A stretch of 64,000 bases of DNA from Ilyomonas sp964249755 (GCA_964249755.1 CAXUDB010000001.1:310001-374000); one strand, 5' to 3'. Counted from the stretch's first letter, positions 17,245 through 26,454 are shown. Program-made: numbers and translations. The notes: a model not told the origin generated them from the sequence alone.

Positions 17245-19524
17245 ATGAAAAAGTTACCTACTCTTCTTTTGTTGCTGTTCGTAATCGTTTCTGCATACGG
17301 GCAGGCTGTTACGAGGCACGAAGCGGACTCCCTTATCCAGTTGCTGGAGAACAGTCGTCCTGATGCGAACCGCGCAGACCTGTTCTTACAACTGGCGCGA
17401 TTTCACATCCTGAAGCCGGGTGAGTACAAGCAGGATTTGGATAGCGGCGCAGCGTACATAGAAAAAGCAAAGGCATTAAATGTTACGTTGAAATCAGAAG
17501 AGGCGCTCGGGTTCACGACTTTGGTTGAGGCTGTTCTACTCAAAGAGAAAGGGCAAAGAGATCTGGCAAAAAAAATGGTTGAGCAAGCCGTTGGTATGTT
17601 AAGCAAAGAAAAAGATAAGTCTCATTTAGCCGAAGCATATTTAGAATTATCGGAGTATTACGATTATAATGATCCAAAACAATTTCAAGAAAAAATCAAC
17701 CTGATAGAGCAGGCGGCAGCGGCGTTTCAACAATCAGGGAATAAGGAGCGCCAGGGGTATAGTCTGAAAGTTTTGGGGGATTTGTACAATATTCAAGACC
17801 AAACCTCCAAAGCTTTGGAGAAGTTGAATCTTTCCCTTGAGGTTTACAAGTCCATACATTATACCCAATTGCAGGGTGTTTATGTTATATTTAGTTCCAT
17901 CTATAACGGAAGGGGCAATTATAACCAGGCTTTATCTTATGCTCTGCTGGCTCTACAAAGCGCCGAGAACAGTAATGATACCAGCATGAGCTTATGCCAG
18001 ATTCACAACACGATAGGAGCTGTTTTGCTATTGGTAGACGAAAAGGAAAAAGCTATCAGTCATTTTAAAACTGCATTGCAGATTGCGGAAAAATACAATG
18101 ATAAAAATTCTGTATTGTTACTGTTGGCGAATATAGTTGGGAGCTATAATAAGTTGGGAAAACCTGAAGAAGGATTAAAGACGATGAACAGTATTCAACA
18201 CAGGTTTTTGGTATCGAAGAATGACAGAAACTATTATAACATACCTCTTATATATTTAAGTATATACTATAACTTAAAAGATAACAAGAGAGCCAATACA
18301 TACGCTGAGCAACTACCCGCCCTTGTAAAAACTTGCCACCTCGACGCTGTAAGCACATATCATGTATACTACTTGCTTACAAGCTTTTATATACAATCAA
18401 GCCAATTTGGAGCAGCCAGGATGTACATAAAAAAGATAGATTCCTTAAGCCTACAATTAGGAGACCCTTACATCGTAAATCAAAATAACTATATAAAATT
18501 CCGGATGGATACAGCCTTGGGTAATTTCAAATCGGCCGTTTACCGTCTTTTAACTTACAATAAAACCAAAGACTCACTTTTCAACGAAACCAAAAGCAAA
18601 CAAATCAAGCAGTTAGAGATTGATTTTGAAACTCAGAAAAAGGAAGACTCCTTAAAAATAAAAGATAAAAGTATTACGGTTCTTAATCAACAGAACCGAC
18701 TGCAGCGAAGCGACCTTGAACGTGCCAGCTTAGTGAGAAATGTCACTTTCGGAGGTGTTGCTTTATTGTTTGTGATTGTGGGATTGCTTTACAGACAATA
18801 CCGGATCAAACAGCAAACTAATGGAGTGATTACCCATAAAAATGAGTTGCTGGAGCATTTGGTTACAGAAAAAGAATGGTTGCTGAAAGAAGTACATCAC
18901 CGCGTAAAAAATAATTTACATACCGTAATCTGTTTGTTGGAATCGCAGGCTTCCTACCTGGAAAACGATGCACTAAAAGCCATAGAAACCAGTCAGCATC
19001 GCATTTATGCCATGTCTCTCATCCATCAGAAACTTTACCAGTCTGAGGATATAAAAACAATTGACATGTCGCTGTATCTTCCCGAATTCATTCAGTACCT
19101 GAAAGAAAGTTTCGGTATCAACTCGCAAATCAATTTTCTACTCAAAATTGAACCTTTACAATTAAGCGTTTCGCAGGCGATCCCTATAGCTTTAATTTTG
19201 AATGAAGCGATTACCAATTCTATAAAGTATGCGTTTCCAGGTAATAAGGATGGCACTATCAGGATCGATATGTATCAGGACGCTGGTCTGATTCAACTCA
19301 CAATAGCCGACAACGGTATTGGTATAGACGCTTCACTTACCAACAGATCTTCAAATACTTCTCTAGGACTGGAATTAATGAAAGGATTAAGTGAAGACAT
19401 CAATGCCAAAATAATTTTTAAGAACGATCATGGGACGCGGATTAAGATGTCATTTAAGGTTGATCCGTTAGATAATAAAAACAGCATTTTAAATACCCGA
19501 AAAGAAAAGGAACTTTTACTGTGA
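17245..19524 (+). CDS. TPR-containing sensor histidine kinase (HisKA_2 type), paralogue 2
   Basis: 759 residues: signal peptide (MKKLPTLLLLLFVIVSAYGQ), a periplasmic TPR-like region (about 30-430), a coil, a membrane span at about 498-518 ('FGGVALLFVIVGLLY'), then a HisKA_2 kinase with 'EVHHRVKNNLH' (about 549-559), N box 'NEAITNSIKYAF' and G1 box 'DNGIGID'. It starts 33 bp after paralogue 1 and its TGA overlaps the GTG start of the response regulator by four bases (GTGA), which implies translational coupling and a stoichiometric partnership. Several stretches of the kinase part are identical to paralogue 1 at DNA level. Confidence 0.93.
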   Translation: MKKLPTLLLLLFVIVSAYGQAVTRHEADSLIQLLENSRPDANRADLFLQLARFHILKPGEYKQDLDSGAAYIEKAKALNVTLKSEEALGFTTLVEAVLLKEKGQRDLAKKMVEQAVGMLSKEKDKSHLAEAYLELSEYYDYNDPKQFQEKINLIEQAAAAFQQSGNKERQGYSLKVLGDLYNIQDQTSKALEKLNLSLEVYKSIHYTQLQGVYVIFSSIYNGRGNYNQALSYALLALQSAENSNDTSMSLCQIHNTIGAVLLLVDEKEKAISHFKTALQIAEKYNDKNSVLLLLANIVGSYNKLGKPEEGLKTMNSIQHRFLVSKNDRNYYNIPLIYLSIYYNLKDNKRANTYAEQLPALVKTCHLDAVSTYHVYYLLTSFYIQSSQFGAARMYIKKIDSLSLQLGDPYIVNQNNYIKFRMDTALGNFKSAVYRLLTYNKTKDSLFNETKSKQIKQLEIDFETQKKEDSLKIKDKSITVLNQQNRLQRSDLERASLVRNVTFGGVALLFVIVGLLYRQYRIKQQTNGVITHKNELLEHLVTEKEWLLKEVHHRVKNNLHTVICLLESQASYLENDALKAIETSQHRIYAMSLIHQKLYQSEDIKTIDMSLYLPEFIQYLKESFGINSQINFLLKIEPLQLSVSQAIPIALILNEAITNSIKYAFPGNKDGTIRIDMYQDAGLIQLTIADNGIGIDASLTNRSSNTSLGLELMKGLSEDINAKIIFKNDHGTRIKMSFKVDPLDNKNSILNTRKEKELLL

Positions 19525-20909
19525 GACCAAAAATACTTATTGTAGAAGACCAGTTTATTGAAGCAAATAACCTGCAGAAAATACTTAAGCGGGTCAATTA
19601 CGAAGTGTGTTCTATTGCCCGTTCAGTTCCGGTTGCATTAGGCATTATCGAAGCCGAAAATCCAGATATGGTATTGCTTGATATTATGTTGAAAGGAGAT
19701 CTGACTGGAATTGATCTTGCCGGAGATTTACGAAGAAAAGGCATCGCCTTTGTTTATCTGTCAGCCAACTCAAACAAGGAGATACTGGATGCTGCCAAAG
19801 CCACCCAGCCTTATGGCTTTTTAGTGAAGCCTTTTCGAGAGAAGGATGTGCTGGTGATGCTTGATGTTGCCTGGTATCTGCACGGGCAGAACCAGAAGAT
19901 TAATTTCAAAAACGAGGCCGCTCCGGCGCTTGAGAAAATAACGTCAGCATCGGTTGAAGTTGAGAATATAATTGCCGAAAGCCCCGCTATGCTTGACCTT
20001 TTAAATAAGGTAAAAGTAGTTAGTAAGTCTGACTGCTCAGTATTGATCATGGGAGAAAGCGGCACAGGTAAAGAACTGGTGGCACAGTCCGTTCACCGGC
20101 TTTCAAACCGGCATAGCAAACCACTTGTTACTGTGAATTGCGCCAGCCTTCCAGCCAACCTGATTGAATCGGAGTTGTTTGGTCATGAAAGAGGATCTTT
20201 TACCGGCGCCATCAATAAACGAATTGGTAAATTTGAACTAGCCGATAAAGGAACTATCTTTTTAGATGAAATTGGAGAGCTTCCCATGGACTTGCAGGTT
20301 AAATTCCTTCGGGTGCTGCAGGAAAGGGAAATCGAACCGATTGGCGGGCGTTTAAAGAAAATTGATGTGCGGGTTATTGCTGCAACAAACCGGGATCTGG
20401 AAAACGAAGTAGCCGCAGGACGCTTCCGGATAGACTTGTATTACAGGTTAAGTGTATTTCCTATGACATTACCGCCGCTGCGCGAACGTAAGGCGGATAT
20501 ACTCCCGCTGGCGAATCATTTTCTGCGTCTCTACTCCGGAAAAGCGGGTAAGCTTATAACAGGATTTTCAGACAGAGTAATTAAAATGATTCTTAATTAT
20601 AGCTGGCCAGGAAATATCAGGGAATTAGAACATTTAATTGAGCGGAGTGCACTGCTTACAGAGGGAAAACTCATTGAGGAAATATACCTGCCTTCGCGAA
20701 TAAATAATTCAGATCCTAAATACACATCTGAAGATGGTTCTATAAAAACAATAGATGAGAACGAACGGGATTATATCTTAAAAATTCTGAAACACTGCAA
20801 GGGTAAAATTACAGGTCAGGGCGGCGCAGCCGGTTTATTAGGCGTACCGCCAGGAACCTTGCATTCAAAGATGAAGCGGTTAGGGATAAAAAAAGACTTC
20901 TTTTCCTGA
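19521..20909 (+). CDS. Sigma-54-dependent response regulator (receiver-AAA-Fis HTH)
   Basis: 462 residues with a GTG start overlapping the kinase stop. Receiver domain 1-120 with acidic pair E9/D10, phospho-acceptor D54 and K103. AAA+ domain about 150-390 with Walker A 'GESGTGKE' (178-185), sigma-54 contact loop 'GSFTGA' (225-230, the common form is GAFTGA) and Walker B 'FLDE' (247-250). A Fis-type helix-turn-helix occupies the last ~45 residues. Phosphorylation should drive RpoN-dependent transcription. The receiver resembles those that normally go with HisKA_2 kinases, so the kinase-regulator match is coherent. No clear -24/-12 promoter was found nearby, so the targets are unknown. Confidence 0.94.
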   Translation: MRPKILIVEDQFIEANNLQKILKRVNYEVCSIARSVPVALGIIEAENPDMVLLDIMLKGDLTGIDLAGDLRRKGIAFVYLSANSNKEILDAAKATQPYGFLVKPFREKDVLVMLDVAWYLHGQNQKINFKNEAAPALEKITSASVEVENIIAESPAMLDLLNKVKVVSKSDCSVLIMGESGTGKELVAQSVHRLSNRHSKPLVTVNCASLPANLIESELFGHERGSFTGAINKRIGKFELADKGTIFLDEIGELPMDLQVKFLRVLQEREIEPIGGRLKKIDVRVIAATNRDLENEVAAGRFRIDLYYRLSVFPMTLPPLRERKADILPLANHFLRLYSGKAGKLITGFSDRVIKMILNYSWPGNIRELEHLIERSALLTEGKLIEEIYLPSRINNSDPKYTSEDGSIKTIDENERDYILKILKHCKGKITGQGGAAGLLGVPPGTLHSKMKRLGIKKDFFS

Positions 20910-21003
20910 TGGACCAAGTGAGTAAAAAGCTCCCAACAAATAGCTTAAATAGTCTAACTATTTGAAGTGTATTTACAAACCCGCCCGGGCGAATTTTCGT
21001 CAT

Positions 21004-21037
21004 TTTACATTTCCTGATTATCATTTGTAAATGTAAA
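21004..21037. promoter_or_regulatory. Dyad upstream of the AhpD-like gene
   Basis: TTTACAT (21004-21010) and ATGTAAA (21031-21037) are inverted, and the inner CATTTGTAAATG (21022-21033) is itself a palindrome. It lies 12 bp before the start at 21049, where a repressor would block transcription. No sigma-54 consensus is visible in the same gap. Confidence 0.4.
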
Positions 21038-21048
21038 AAAACGAAAGA

Positions 21049-21588
21049 ATGAAAACGATTACTGTGCCGGCCCGCGAACAGGTAAGTCCCGAATCTCAAA
21101 CTCTGTTTGACCAGCTTAAAAAGCGGCTTGGAAAAGTTCCCAATCTCTATGCTGTTATGGGTTATTCTTCAACTGCACTGAAGGCTTTCATGGAGTTTGA
21201 AGATATCTTAAGCCACGGCGTATTTACGGCGAAGGAAAGAGAAGCTATCGCTCTTGTTGTATCAGAAGTAAATGAATGCCATTATTGCCTGGCGGCACAT
21301 ACCGTGGCAGCGATGTATCGCGGATTTACAAAAGATGATACCCTGCTGATAAGAAAAGTAGAGATAAACGATAGTAAGCTAAATGCCATTGTCAGCTTGG
21401 CAAAATCAATTGCCGAAAATAAAGGCAACCCTGAAGACAATGCGCTGGAGGAATTCTATGAAGTGGGATACGATGAAGCTGCCCTCATGGAATTAACCGG
21501 TCTGGTAACAGTAAGAATATTTACCAACTATGTTTATGCAATGACCGAAGTTCCAATAGATTTTCCGATAGCAGAGCCGATTGGGTAA
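21049..21588 (+). CDS. Carboxymuconolactone decarboxylase / AhpD-like alkylhydroperoxidase family protein
   Basis: 179 residues, all-helical. The active-site motif is visible as 'NECHYCLAAHT' (ExxCxxCxxxH; Cys pair about residues 79 and 82), the arrangement used by AhpD-type peroxidases to reduce peroxides with thiols. N-terminal 'VSPESQTLFDQLKKRLGKVPNLYAVMGYS' is characteristic of the uncharacterised peroxidase-related branch. It opens a run of four genes in the same direction (AhpD-like, ABM, PNPOx, SLAC1-like), which suggests a redox or detoxification operon. Confidence 0.9.
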   Translation: MKTITVPAREQVSPESQTLFDQLKKRLGKVPNLYAVMGYSSTALKAFMEFEDILSHGVFTAKEREAIALVVSEVNECHYCLAAHTVAAMYRGFTKDDTLLIRKVEINDSKLNAIVSLAKSIAENKGNPEDNALEEFYEVGYDEAALMELTGLVTVRIFTNYVYAMTEVPIDFPIAEPIG

Positions 21589-21622
21589 CTAGGCCCTATT
21601 GATTACAAAAAATCAACTGATT

Positions 21623-22021
21623 ATGATTACGATTTCTGAGGACAATGGGTTCCTCACACTCATCAACATTTTTACGGTTATCCCGGATCATCAGCAACCA
21701 TTGATTGAATTGTTGACTGAGGCAATCGAATCCAGTATGAGTGAGGCAAAAGGTTTTATCTCTTCTAGTATTCACAAGAGTGTAGATGCCACAAAAGTTG
21801 TATTGTACACACAATGGCAAAGCAGGGAAGAATATAACAAGAGAGTAAATGATTGTAATACTTCGGTTTACCTAAAGGAGGTGCGCGCAATAGCAGGCTT
21901 TGAATCTGAAATGTACAACGTAGCGAAAACCTTTGTGGCGCCGATGATTGAACCTGAATCGGAGATGATAGCTTTGCCCGATGAATGTGGAGATACGTTA
22001 TGGGATAACCTTCTGGAATAA
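21623..22021 (+). CDS. Antibiotic biosynthesis monooxygenase (ABM) domain protein
   Basis: 132 residues from the ATG at 21623; a TTG eight codons earlier is less likely. One ferredoxin-like ABM domain is seen: 'LTLINIFTVIPDHQQPLIEL', 'SSSIHKSVDATKVVLYTQW', 'YNKRV'. A ~35-residue acidic tail follows. Family members include cofactor-free oxygenases and small regulators of unknown function. It sits 35 bp after the AhpD-like gene and 15 bp before the flavin-fold gene. Confidence 0.82.
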   Translation: MITISEDNGFLTLINIFTVIPDHQQPLIELLTEAIESSMSEAKGFISSSIHKSVDATKVVLYTQWQSREEYNKRVNDCNTSVYLKEVRAIAGFESEMYNVAKTFVAPMIEPESEMIALPDECGDTLWDNLLE

Positions 22022-22036
22022 TTTAACCGAACATCT

Positions 22037-22654
22037 ATGGCTAAGAACTATGCATCTCTCGCGTTTACTGATGAAGTGAAAAAGATTCAGGAAAAAATGG
22101 GTAGCCGGGCTACTTATGCCCGGCTTGAGAAGAACACTTATGTTGATGGATTGACACAAAACGAGGTGAGTTACATAGCCGGTATGGACAGCTTTTATCT
22201 GGCAACGATTGGAGAGAATGGCTTTCCTTATATAAAATACCGGGGCGGACCGAAAGGTTTTGTAAAAGTGCTGGATGCAAAGCGTATTGGGTTTATAGAT
22301 TTCAGCGGAAACAAACAGTATATTAGTGTGGGCAATATAGCTACACATCCAAATGTGTCGCTCATCATGGTAGATTATCCAACCAGAAGCCGCCTGAAAA
22401 TATTAGCCAAAGTAGAAATTATAAATATAAAAGAAGCCCCTGATTTATACAATACTCTTGACCTGGATGGCTATCCATTCAAGCCTGAAAGAATGATGGT
22501 TTTTCATATAGAAGCTTATGATTGGAACTGCCATCAACACATCACGCCAAAGTACACGCTGGAGGATATTCAGGATGCTTTCGCTTCGCAACATGAGTAT
22601 ATCACAAAGCTGGAAACCGAAATCAAAGAACTGAAAGCAAGCGTACAAGAGTAA
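22037..22654 (+). CDS. Pyridoxamine 5'-phosphate oxidase-fold flavoprotein
   Basis: 205 residues. A split-barrel FMN-binding fold is indicated by 'SFYLATIGENGFPYIKYRGG' (about residues 51-70), 'IGFIDFSGNKQYISVGNI' and 'VSLIMVDYPTRSRLKI'. The C-terminus is a short coiled-coil ('YITKLETEIKELKASVQE'). These proteins reduce or bind small molecules with FMN or F420; the true PdxH residues are not evident, so a role in vitamin B6 synthesis is unlikely. Its place after an AhpD-like and an ABM gene supports a redox or detoxification role. Confidence 0.87.
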   Translation: MAKNYASLAFTDEVKKIQEKMGSRATYARLEKNTYVDGLTQNEVSYIAGMDSFYLATIGENGFPYIKYRGGPKGFVKVLDAKRIGFIDFSGNKQYISVGNIATHPNVSLIMVDYPTRSRLKILAKVEIINIKEAPDLYNTLDLDGYPFKPERMMVFHIEAYDWNCHQHITPKYTLEDIQDAFASQHEYITKLETEIKELKASVQE

Positions 22655-22847
22655 AGCCATTTCAGAAAGACTTTTTGCAAATTGCGGGTTATCTGATGTT
22701 GAATGAATGTCAGTTATCGCATAGCGATATAACCGGACCTATCTTCAGCATATTACAACTTGTCATAAAACGGAAGAGGCAAAAAGATTTGAATATCTCT
22801 TTGAACAAATGCGTTAATTGTTTTTTATCAGCAAAAACACAATAAGT

Positions 22848-23843
22848 ATGATAAGCGAGCCACGCCAGCCGTCCTTTCTCCAGTTCTTGCCCGTAAGTCT
22901 TTTTGGAATAGTAATTTCATTAACAGGACTTTCCTACTCATGGGGATGGGCTAACAAACTCTTGGGCCTTCCGGTATGGCCAATGGAAGTTTGTGAGAGT
23001 TTAGCGCTCATTTTCTTTGTACTGATAACGGTCGCCTATGTAGCCAGATGGATTAAATATCCGGCATTGGTAAAGGCTGAGTTTGATCATCCTGTATCAG
23101 TAAGCTTTTTCGGAACTTTTATCATATCGCTCTTGTTGATTCCGGGATTCATTCTTGCCTACAGCGTTGCCTTCGCTACCGCAATCTGGTGTTGCGGAGC
23201 GGTATTGATTTTTGTTTTTGCCTGGCTGGTGTTAAGAAAATGGCTTGACAACCAGCAGGAGCCTGGCAACGCTGTACCGGCATGGATTATCCCTGTTGTA
23301 GGCACACTTGATGTACCCATCATTGGTTACCAGATATCCATCCCGGGAATCCATGAAATTTGCCTGATGTTTTTTTCTGCTGGTCTTCTGTTCGGAATCA
23401 TACTGATGGTGATTATCATATCAAGATTGATATTTCAGCCGCCGCTTCCGGAAGCACTTCAACCCACACTGCTCATATTGATAGGACCTTTTGCCCTTGC
23501 TTACTCAGGATACGAATCGCTTACCGGCTCATCCGATATGGCATCAGCTATCTTTTACTATTTTGATCTTTTCTTATTGATTGTCCTGGTAAGTAAAATC
23601 ATGTTTTTGCCGAAGAGTTGTCCTTTTAAGGTAACCTGGTGGGCAGTTGGTTTTCCGCTTGTCGCCATCACGATTGCTTCGTTCCGGTATGCCAGCCATA
23701 AAACTGGTTTAGCTTATCATATCGTTCCGGCGGTCCTGCTTTCCCTTTCAACCATCGTGATTGCTTATTTGCTATATCAAACCATCTATCGTTTCGCTAC
23801 TCACCAATTATTACTACCGCAAACAAATAAAATAGCTGCGTAA
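22848..23843 (+). CDS. SLAC1/TehA-family (TDT) anion channel or transporter
   Basis: 331 residues from the ATG at 22848; a TTG ten codons earlier only lengthens the tail. About ten membrane segments are visible. Family signs are the first helix 'LPVSLFGIVISLTGLSYSW' with Phe and Gly residues, and 'HPVSVSFFGTFIISLLLIPG' containing the 'FFGT' motif. Family knowledge: bacterial TehA and plant SLAC1 conduct anions, and TehA overproduction gives tellurite resistance. The gene is separated from the flavoprotein by 193 bp, so it may have its own promoter. Confidence 0.85.
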   Translation: MISEPRQPSFLQFLPVSLFGIVISLTGLSYSWGWANKLLGLPVWPMEVCESLALIFFVLITVAYVARWIKYPALVKAEFDHPVSVSFFGTFIISLLLIPGFILAYSVAFATAIWCCGAVLIFVFAWLVLRKWLDNQQEPGNAVPAWIIPVVGTLDVPIIGYQISIPGIHEICLMFFSAGLLFGIILMVIIISRLIFQPPLPEALQPTLLILIGPFALAYSGYESLTGSSDMASAIFYYFDLFLLIVLVSKIMFLPKSCPFKVTWWAVGFPLVAITIASFRYASHKTGLAYHIVPAVLLSLSTIVIAYLLYQTIYRFATHQLLLPQTNKIAA

Positions 23844-24134
23844 CTGCCTTACATGGGTAATAAGCTTTGCCTGTGTTACTTTTTCATTTTACGTTTGATG
23901 GCAAACCTTTTAAGAAAGGATTACAGATGATAGAAGAGGATAAGAAATTGTAAATAAGAGAAGTTGGCTCAAGCGTCGCAGGATAGTTTCAATAGAAAAT
24001 ATCTAAAGAAAGAAAGAAAGCCAATAGTGGTTGAAATAACAATTGCCTCACCGGTTTGAATGGCAAGGCATATTGTAAAGGTTATACTACCTTTTTTCTT
24101 TGTATTTAATATTAAATCAAAGGCAAGAGCAGCA

Positions 24135-25463
24135 TTAGGGCATCACAGATGCGGTCCGGTTTATTATAACCTGTATTCGTTCTTTAATTGCATCTGTTTG
24201 GGATGTTTTTGCTTCCGGCAGCGGGTTGCCTTGCTTGAGTTCATAAGTCGGCAGCATGGTTTTATAATTCGCTTCTGTAAACGTGACCTTCTCGATAGAT
24301 TGAACACGGTCGGGAATAACAGCGCCGAACCAATGTGGATCTTCTTTCTGCTTCCATGTTACCATCGTTAATACAGACCCTGCCGGGTATTCGACAGCAT
24401 CATGTGTACGGGCAAAATTGACGGCAATGTCATTTCCATATAGAGTTGACATTATGCCCTGCTGTTTATTAACGGTTGAATAGATGACCTTGCCTTCCAT
24501 CCCCTTATCTGTAGTAATAGCAACCGGCAGCGTAAAGATGTAATCGTTCTTCTTCATAGCCTGGTGACAGTTCGCGCATCCCGTTACAAACCGGACGTTA
24601 TCTCCGTATGGCACCAGTTGTGTACCTTTTGTCCATCTCGCATAGCCCCATCCATCCGTAGCGGCATACTTGTTTTTATCCTTGATCATAAAATCTACCT
24701 GTCTGAATTCGCCGGCACGGATGATACCGGAAGAATCCATTACCTGACTCCACTGTATTTTGGTAAGCGCAGCTCCGTCCGGCCAGGGGTGGGTATGGTT
24801 TGTTTTGATGGCTTGCACAGCGATAGTATTGCCCGCAATAATTCGCATCGTGCCGTTATCCTGCCGTTCTGTAGAACTGATGGCTACCCAATCTTTATAA
24901 CCTGGCAGGAACGCGATTCCATTCAGGTCCGGTCTTGCATCACGGGGTTCCTTTTTTCCTCTTATCCAGCTGTTATATTGGTCTTGCCAGGTTTTAATTT
25001 TGCCTGTGTTTACCACTTGAGTTATCAGCATGGAATTTAAATAGGCTCTGAGAGAATCGATTTGCGATGGCTGGATGTGGGTTCCCCGATGCAGCGATGT
25101 ATATCGTTGCAAAGGCATCACACCAAATTCAATCTGGTTGAGCACTTCATACATGATTTGCTTTTGCCGGTCAGGCGAATACCGGTTCCATTCGGAAAAA
25201 TTAAGTGCCGCTCTTGCCCTCTCCACATCGCTGGCAACTAAAAAATTAGCGGGTGTGATCCTATCAAACCAAAGGGTTCGGGTTTCGTTGGAATGACAGT
25301 CATAACACGAAGTTCTCAGGATATTCTTAACAGCCACTGGCGCTGTAATATCGGTAATGACCGGCGGGTTATCCAGTGGTGGCCGGATAAACTGTATAGC
25401 TATGAAGATGATCACAATTGCAGATAAGATCAACCTCCCCTTTTTGTTGGCCAAGTGTTTCAT
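24135..25463 (-). CDS. Membrane-anchored cytochrome: haem-binding domain fused to cytochrome P460
   Basis: 442 residues. An N-terminal membrane anchor (about 10-27, 'ILSAIVIIFIAIQFI') is followed by a small haem-binding domain with a 'CYDCH' site (about 53-57; 'SCYDCHSNET'), then a cytochrome P460-like domain with a second 'CANCH' site (about 295-299) and 'YGYARW' type aromatic surroundings. It should be exported and carry two c-type haems on the periplasmic side. Family knowledge: P460 proteins can oxidise hydroxylamine or detoxify NO, but the cross-linking Lys is not something I can confirm here. It is the last gene of the minus-strand group that runs from 30.7 kb. Confidence 0.88.
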   Translation of the reverse strand: MKHLANKKGRLILSAIVIIFIAIQFIRPPLDNPPVITDITAPVAVKNILRTSCYDCHSNETRTLWFDRITPANFLVASDVERARAALNFSEWNRYSPDRQKQIMYEVLNQIEFGVMPLQRYTSLHRGTHIQPSQIDSLRAYLNSMLITQVVNTGKIKTWQDQYNSWIRGKKEPRDARPDLNGIAFLPGYKDWVAISSTERQDNGTMRIIAGNTIAVQAIKTNHTHPWPDGAALTKIQWSQVMDSSGIIRAGEFRQVDFMIKDKNKYAATDGWGYARWTKGTQLVPYGDNVRFVTGCANCHQAMKKNDYIFTLPVAITTDKGMEGKVIYSTVNKQQGIMSTLYGNDIAVNFARTHDAVEYPAGSVLTMVTWKQKEDPHWFGAVIPDRVQSIEKVTFTEANYKTMLPTYELKQGNPLPEAKTSQTDAIKERIQVIINRTASVMP

Positions 25464-25545
25464 AGTAAATGAATGTTGAGACCTGTTTCTATAACTGTAA
25501 AGAAAAGTACGGTAACAAATTTAGCTTAATAATCAAGCAGGCCGG

Positions 25546-26322
25546 CTATTCCAATGCCGTTACCTTTCCGGCTTCCAGTATTCGTAACCGTTGATCAATC
25601 TTTAACAGGCGGAACGCTTGCAGGATATCATTTTCATTTTGTGTCAGGTGCGCCCATCCTTCAAAATGCAGGGGAATAATCATGGCGTTTGGAAACACAA
25701 GAGCAGTGTCGATAACATCGTTCGTGCGCATGGTAACGTCAAAGAGACCTCTGGGTTGAGCGGCTCCTGCAAATGCAAAAACGTACTTTGGATGATAGCG
25801 CCTCGCAACTTCTGCAACGCCTTCATAATAAACAGTATCGCCGGTAATATAAATCTCAAAACCTTGCTTGCCTCTTACCGATAACAAAAATCCGATGACT
25901 TCGCCCTGCAGGCTTTCCGATCCTGCAGGACCATGCCTGGCAGGTGTTGCTGTAATATCGATAATTACACCTTCGGGCGACACAAGAGTCTCCGTTTGCC
26001 AGCTGGTAAGACCCTGGCACGGACCTTTGAGATGTTCTGCACCCATCATCGTGGTAAACACTTTCGGCACTGTTTGCAGGAACACTCTGCCCGCGTTATC
26101 TAAATTGTCGTAATGCTGATCGTGACTTAACAGTACAAAGTCGATAGATCCAAGATCGGTTGTTGCCGGACCTTTCGTTTTTTTGTGAATCAGTTCGCCA
26201 GAATGATAGGTTTCGCCGGCGGGATCAAGCGTTGGATCCGTCATAAAACGAAAACCACCGATTTCAAAAATAGCTGTCGGTCCGCCGATATAAATGATGT
26301 TAAATGAATGATTATCTGCCAT
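25546..26322 (-). CDS. MBL-fold metal-dependent hydrolase (UlaG-like)
   Basis: 258 residues. 'IIYIGGPTAIFEIGGFRFMTDP' opens the metallo-beta-lactamase fold. The metal loop reads 'LLSHDQHYDNLD' (about residues 64-75), a variant in which the second His of the usual HxHxDH is replaced by Gln, though His 67, His 70 and Asp 72 remain. Later ligand-like residues include 'TPARHGP', 'ITGDT' and 'PLHFEGW'. It probably hydrolyses a phosphoester, lactone or amide; the substrate is unknown. Metal use may be altered by the His-to-Gln change. Confidence 0.86.
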   Translation of the reverse strand: MADNHSFNIIYIGGPTAIFEIGGFRFMTDPTLDPAGETYHSGELIHKKTKGPATTDLGSIDFVLLSHDQHYDNLDNAGRVFLQTVPKVFTTMMGAEHLKGPCQGLTSWQTETLVSPEGVIIDITATPARHGPAGSESLQGEVIGFLLSVRGKQGFEIYITGDTVYYEGVAEVARRYHPKYVFAFAGAAQPRGLFDVTMRTNDVIDTALVFPNAMIIPLHFEGWAHLTQNENDILQAFRLLKIDQRLRILEAGKVTALE

Positions 26323-26391
26323 AATCAGTTTGTATTAATTCTTTCCGGAAGAAATGAGCGTATACTTTCTTTTTAGTAATTAGAAGGAACT

Positions 26392-26440
26392 AAAAAGCCC
26401 CCTTTCACACATACATTAATTTATTTACTCAGGGGCTTTG
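26392..26440 (-). terminator. Probable terminator of the alpha/beta hydrolase transcript
   Basis: AAAGCCCC (26394-26401) and GGGGCTTT (26432-26439) form an 8-bp stem with a long A+T-rich loop; on the minus strand the stem is followed by TTTTTAG. It lies 15 bp after the stop of the hydrolase gene at 26455. The long loop lowers confidence. Confidence 0.5.
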
Positions 26441-26454
26441 TATGGACGACACCA

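Noticed and set aside
20910..21048. Sigma-54 promoter before the AhpD-like gene
   Set aside because: No TGGCAC-N5-TTGCW match could be found on the plus strand of the gap.
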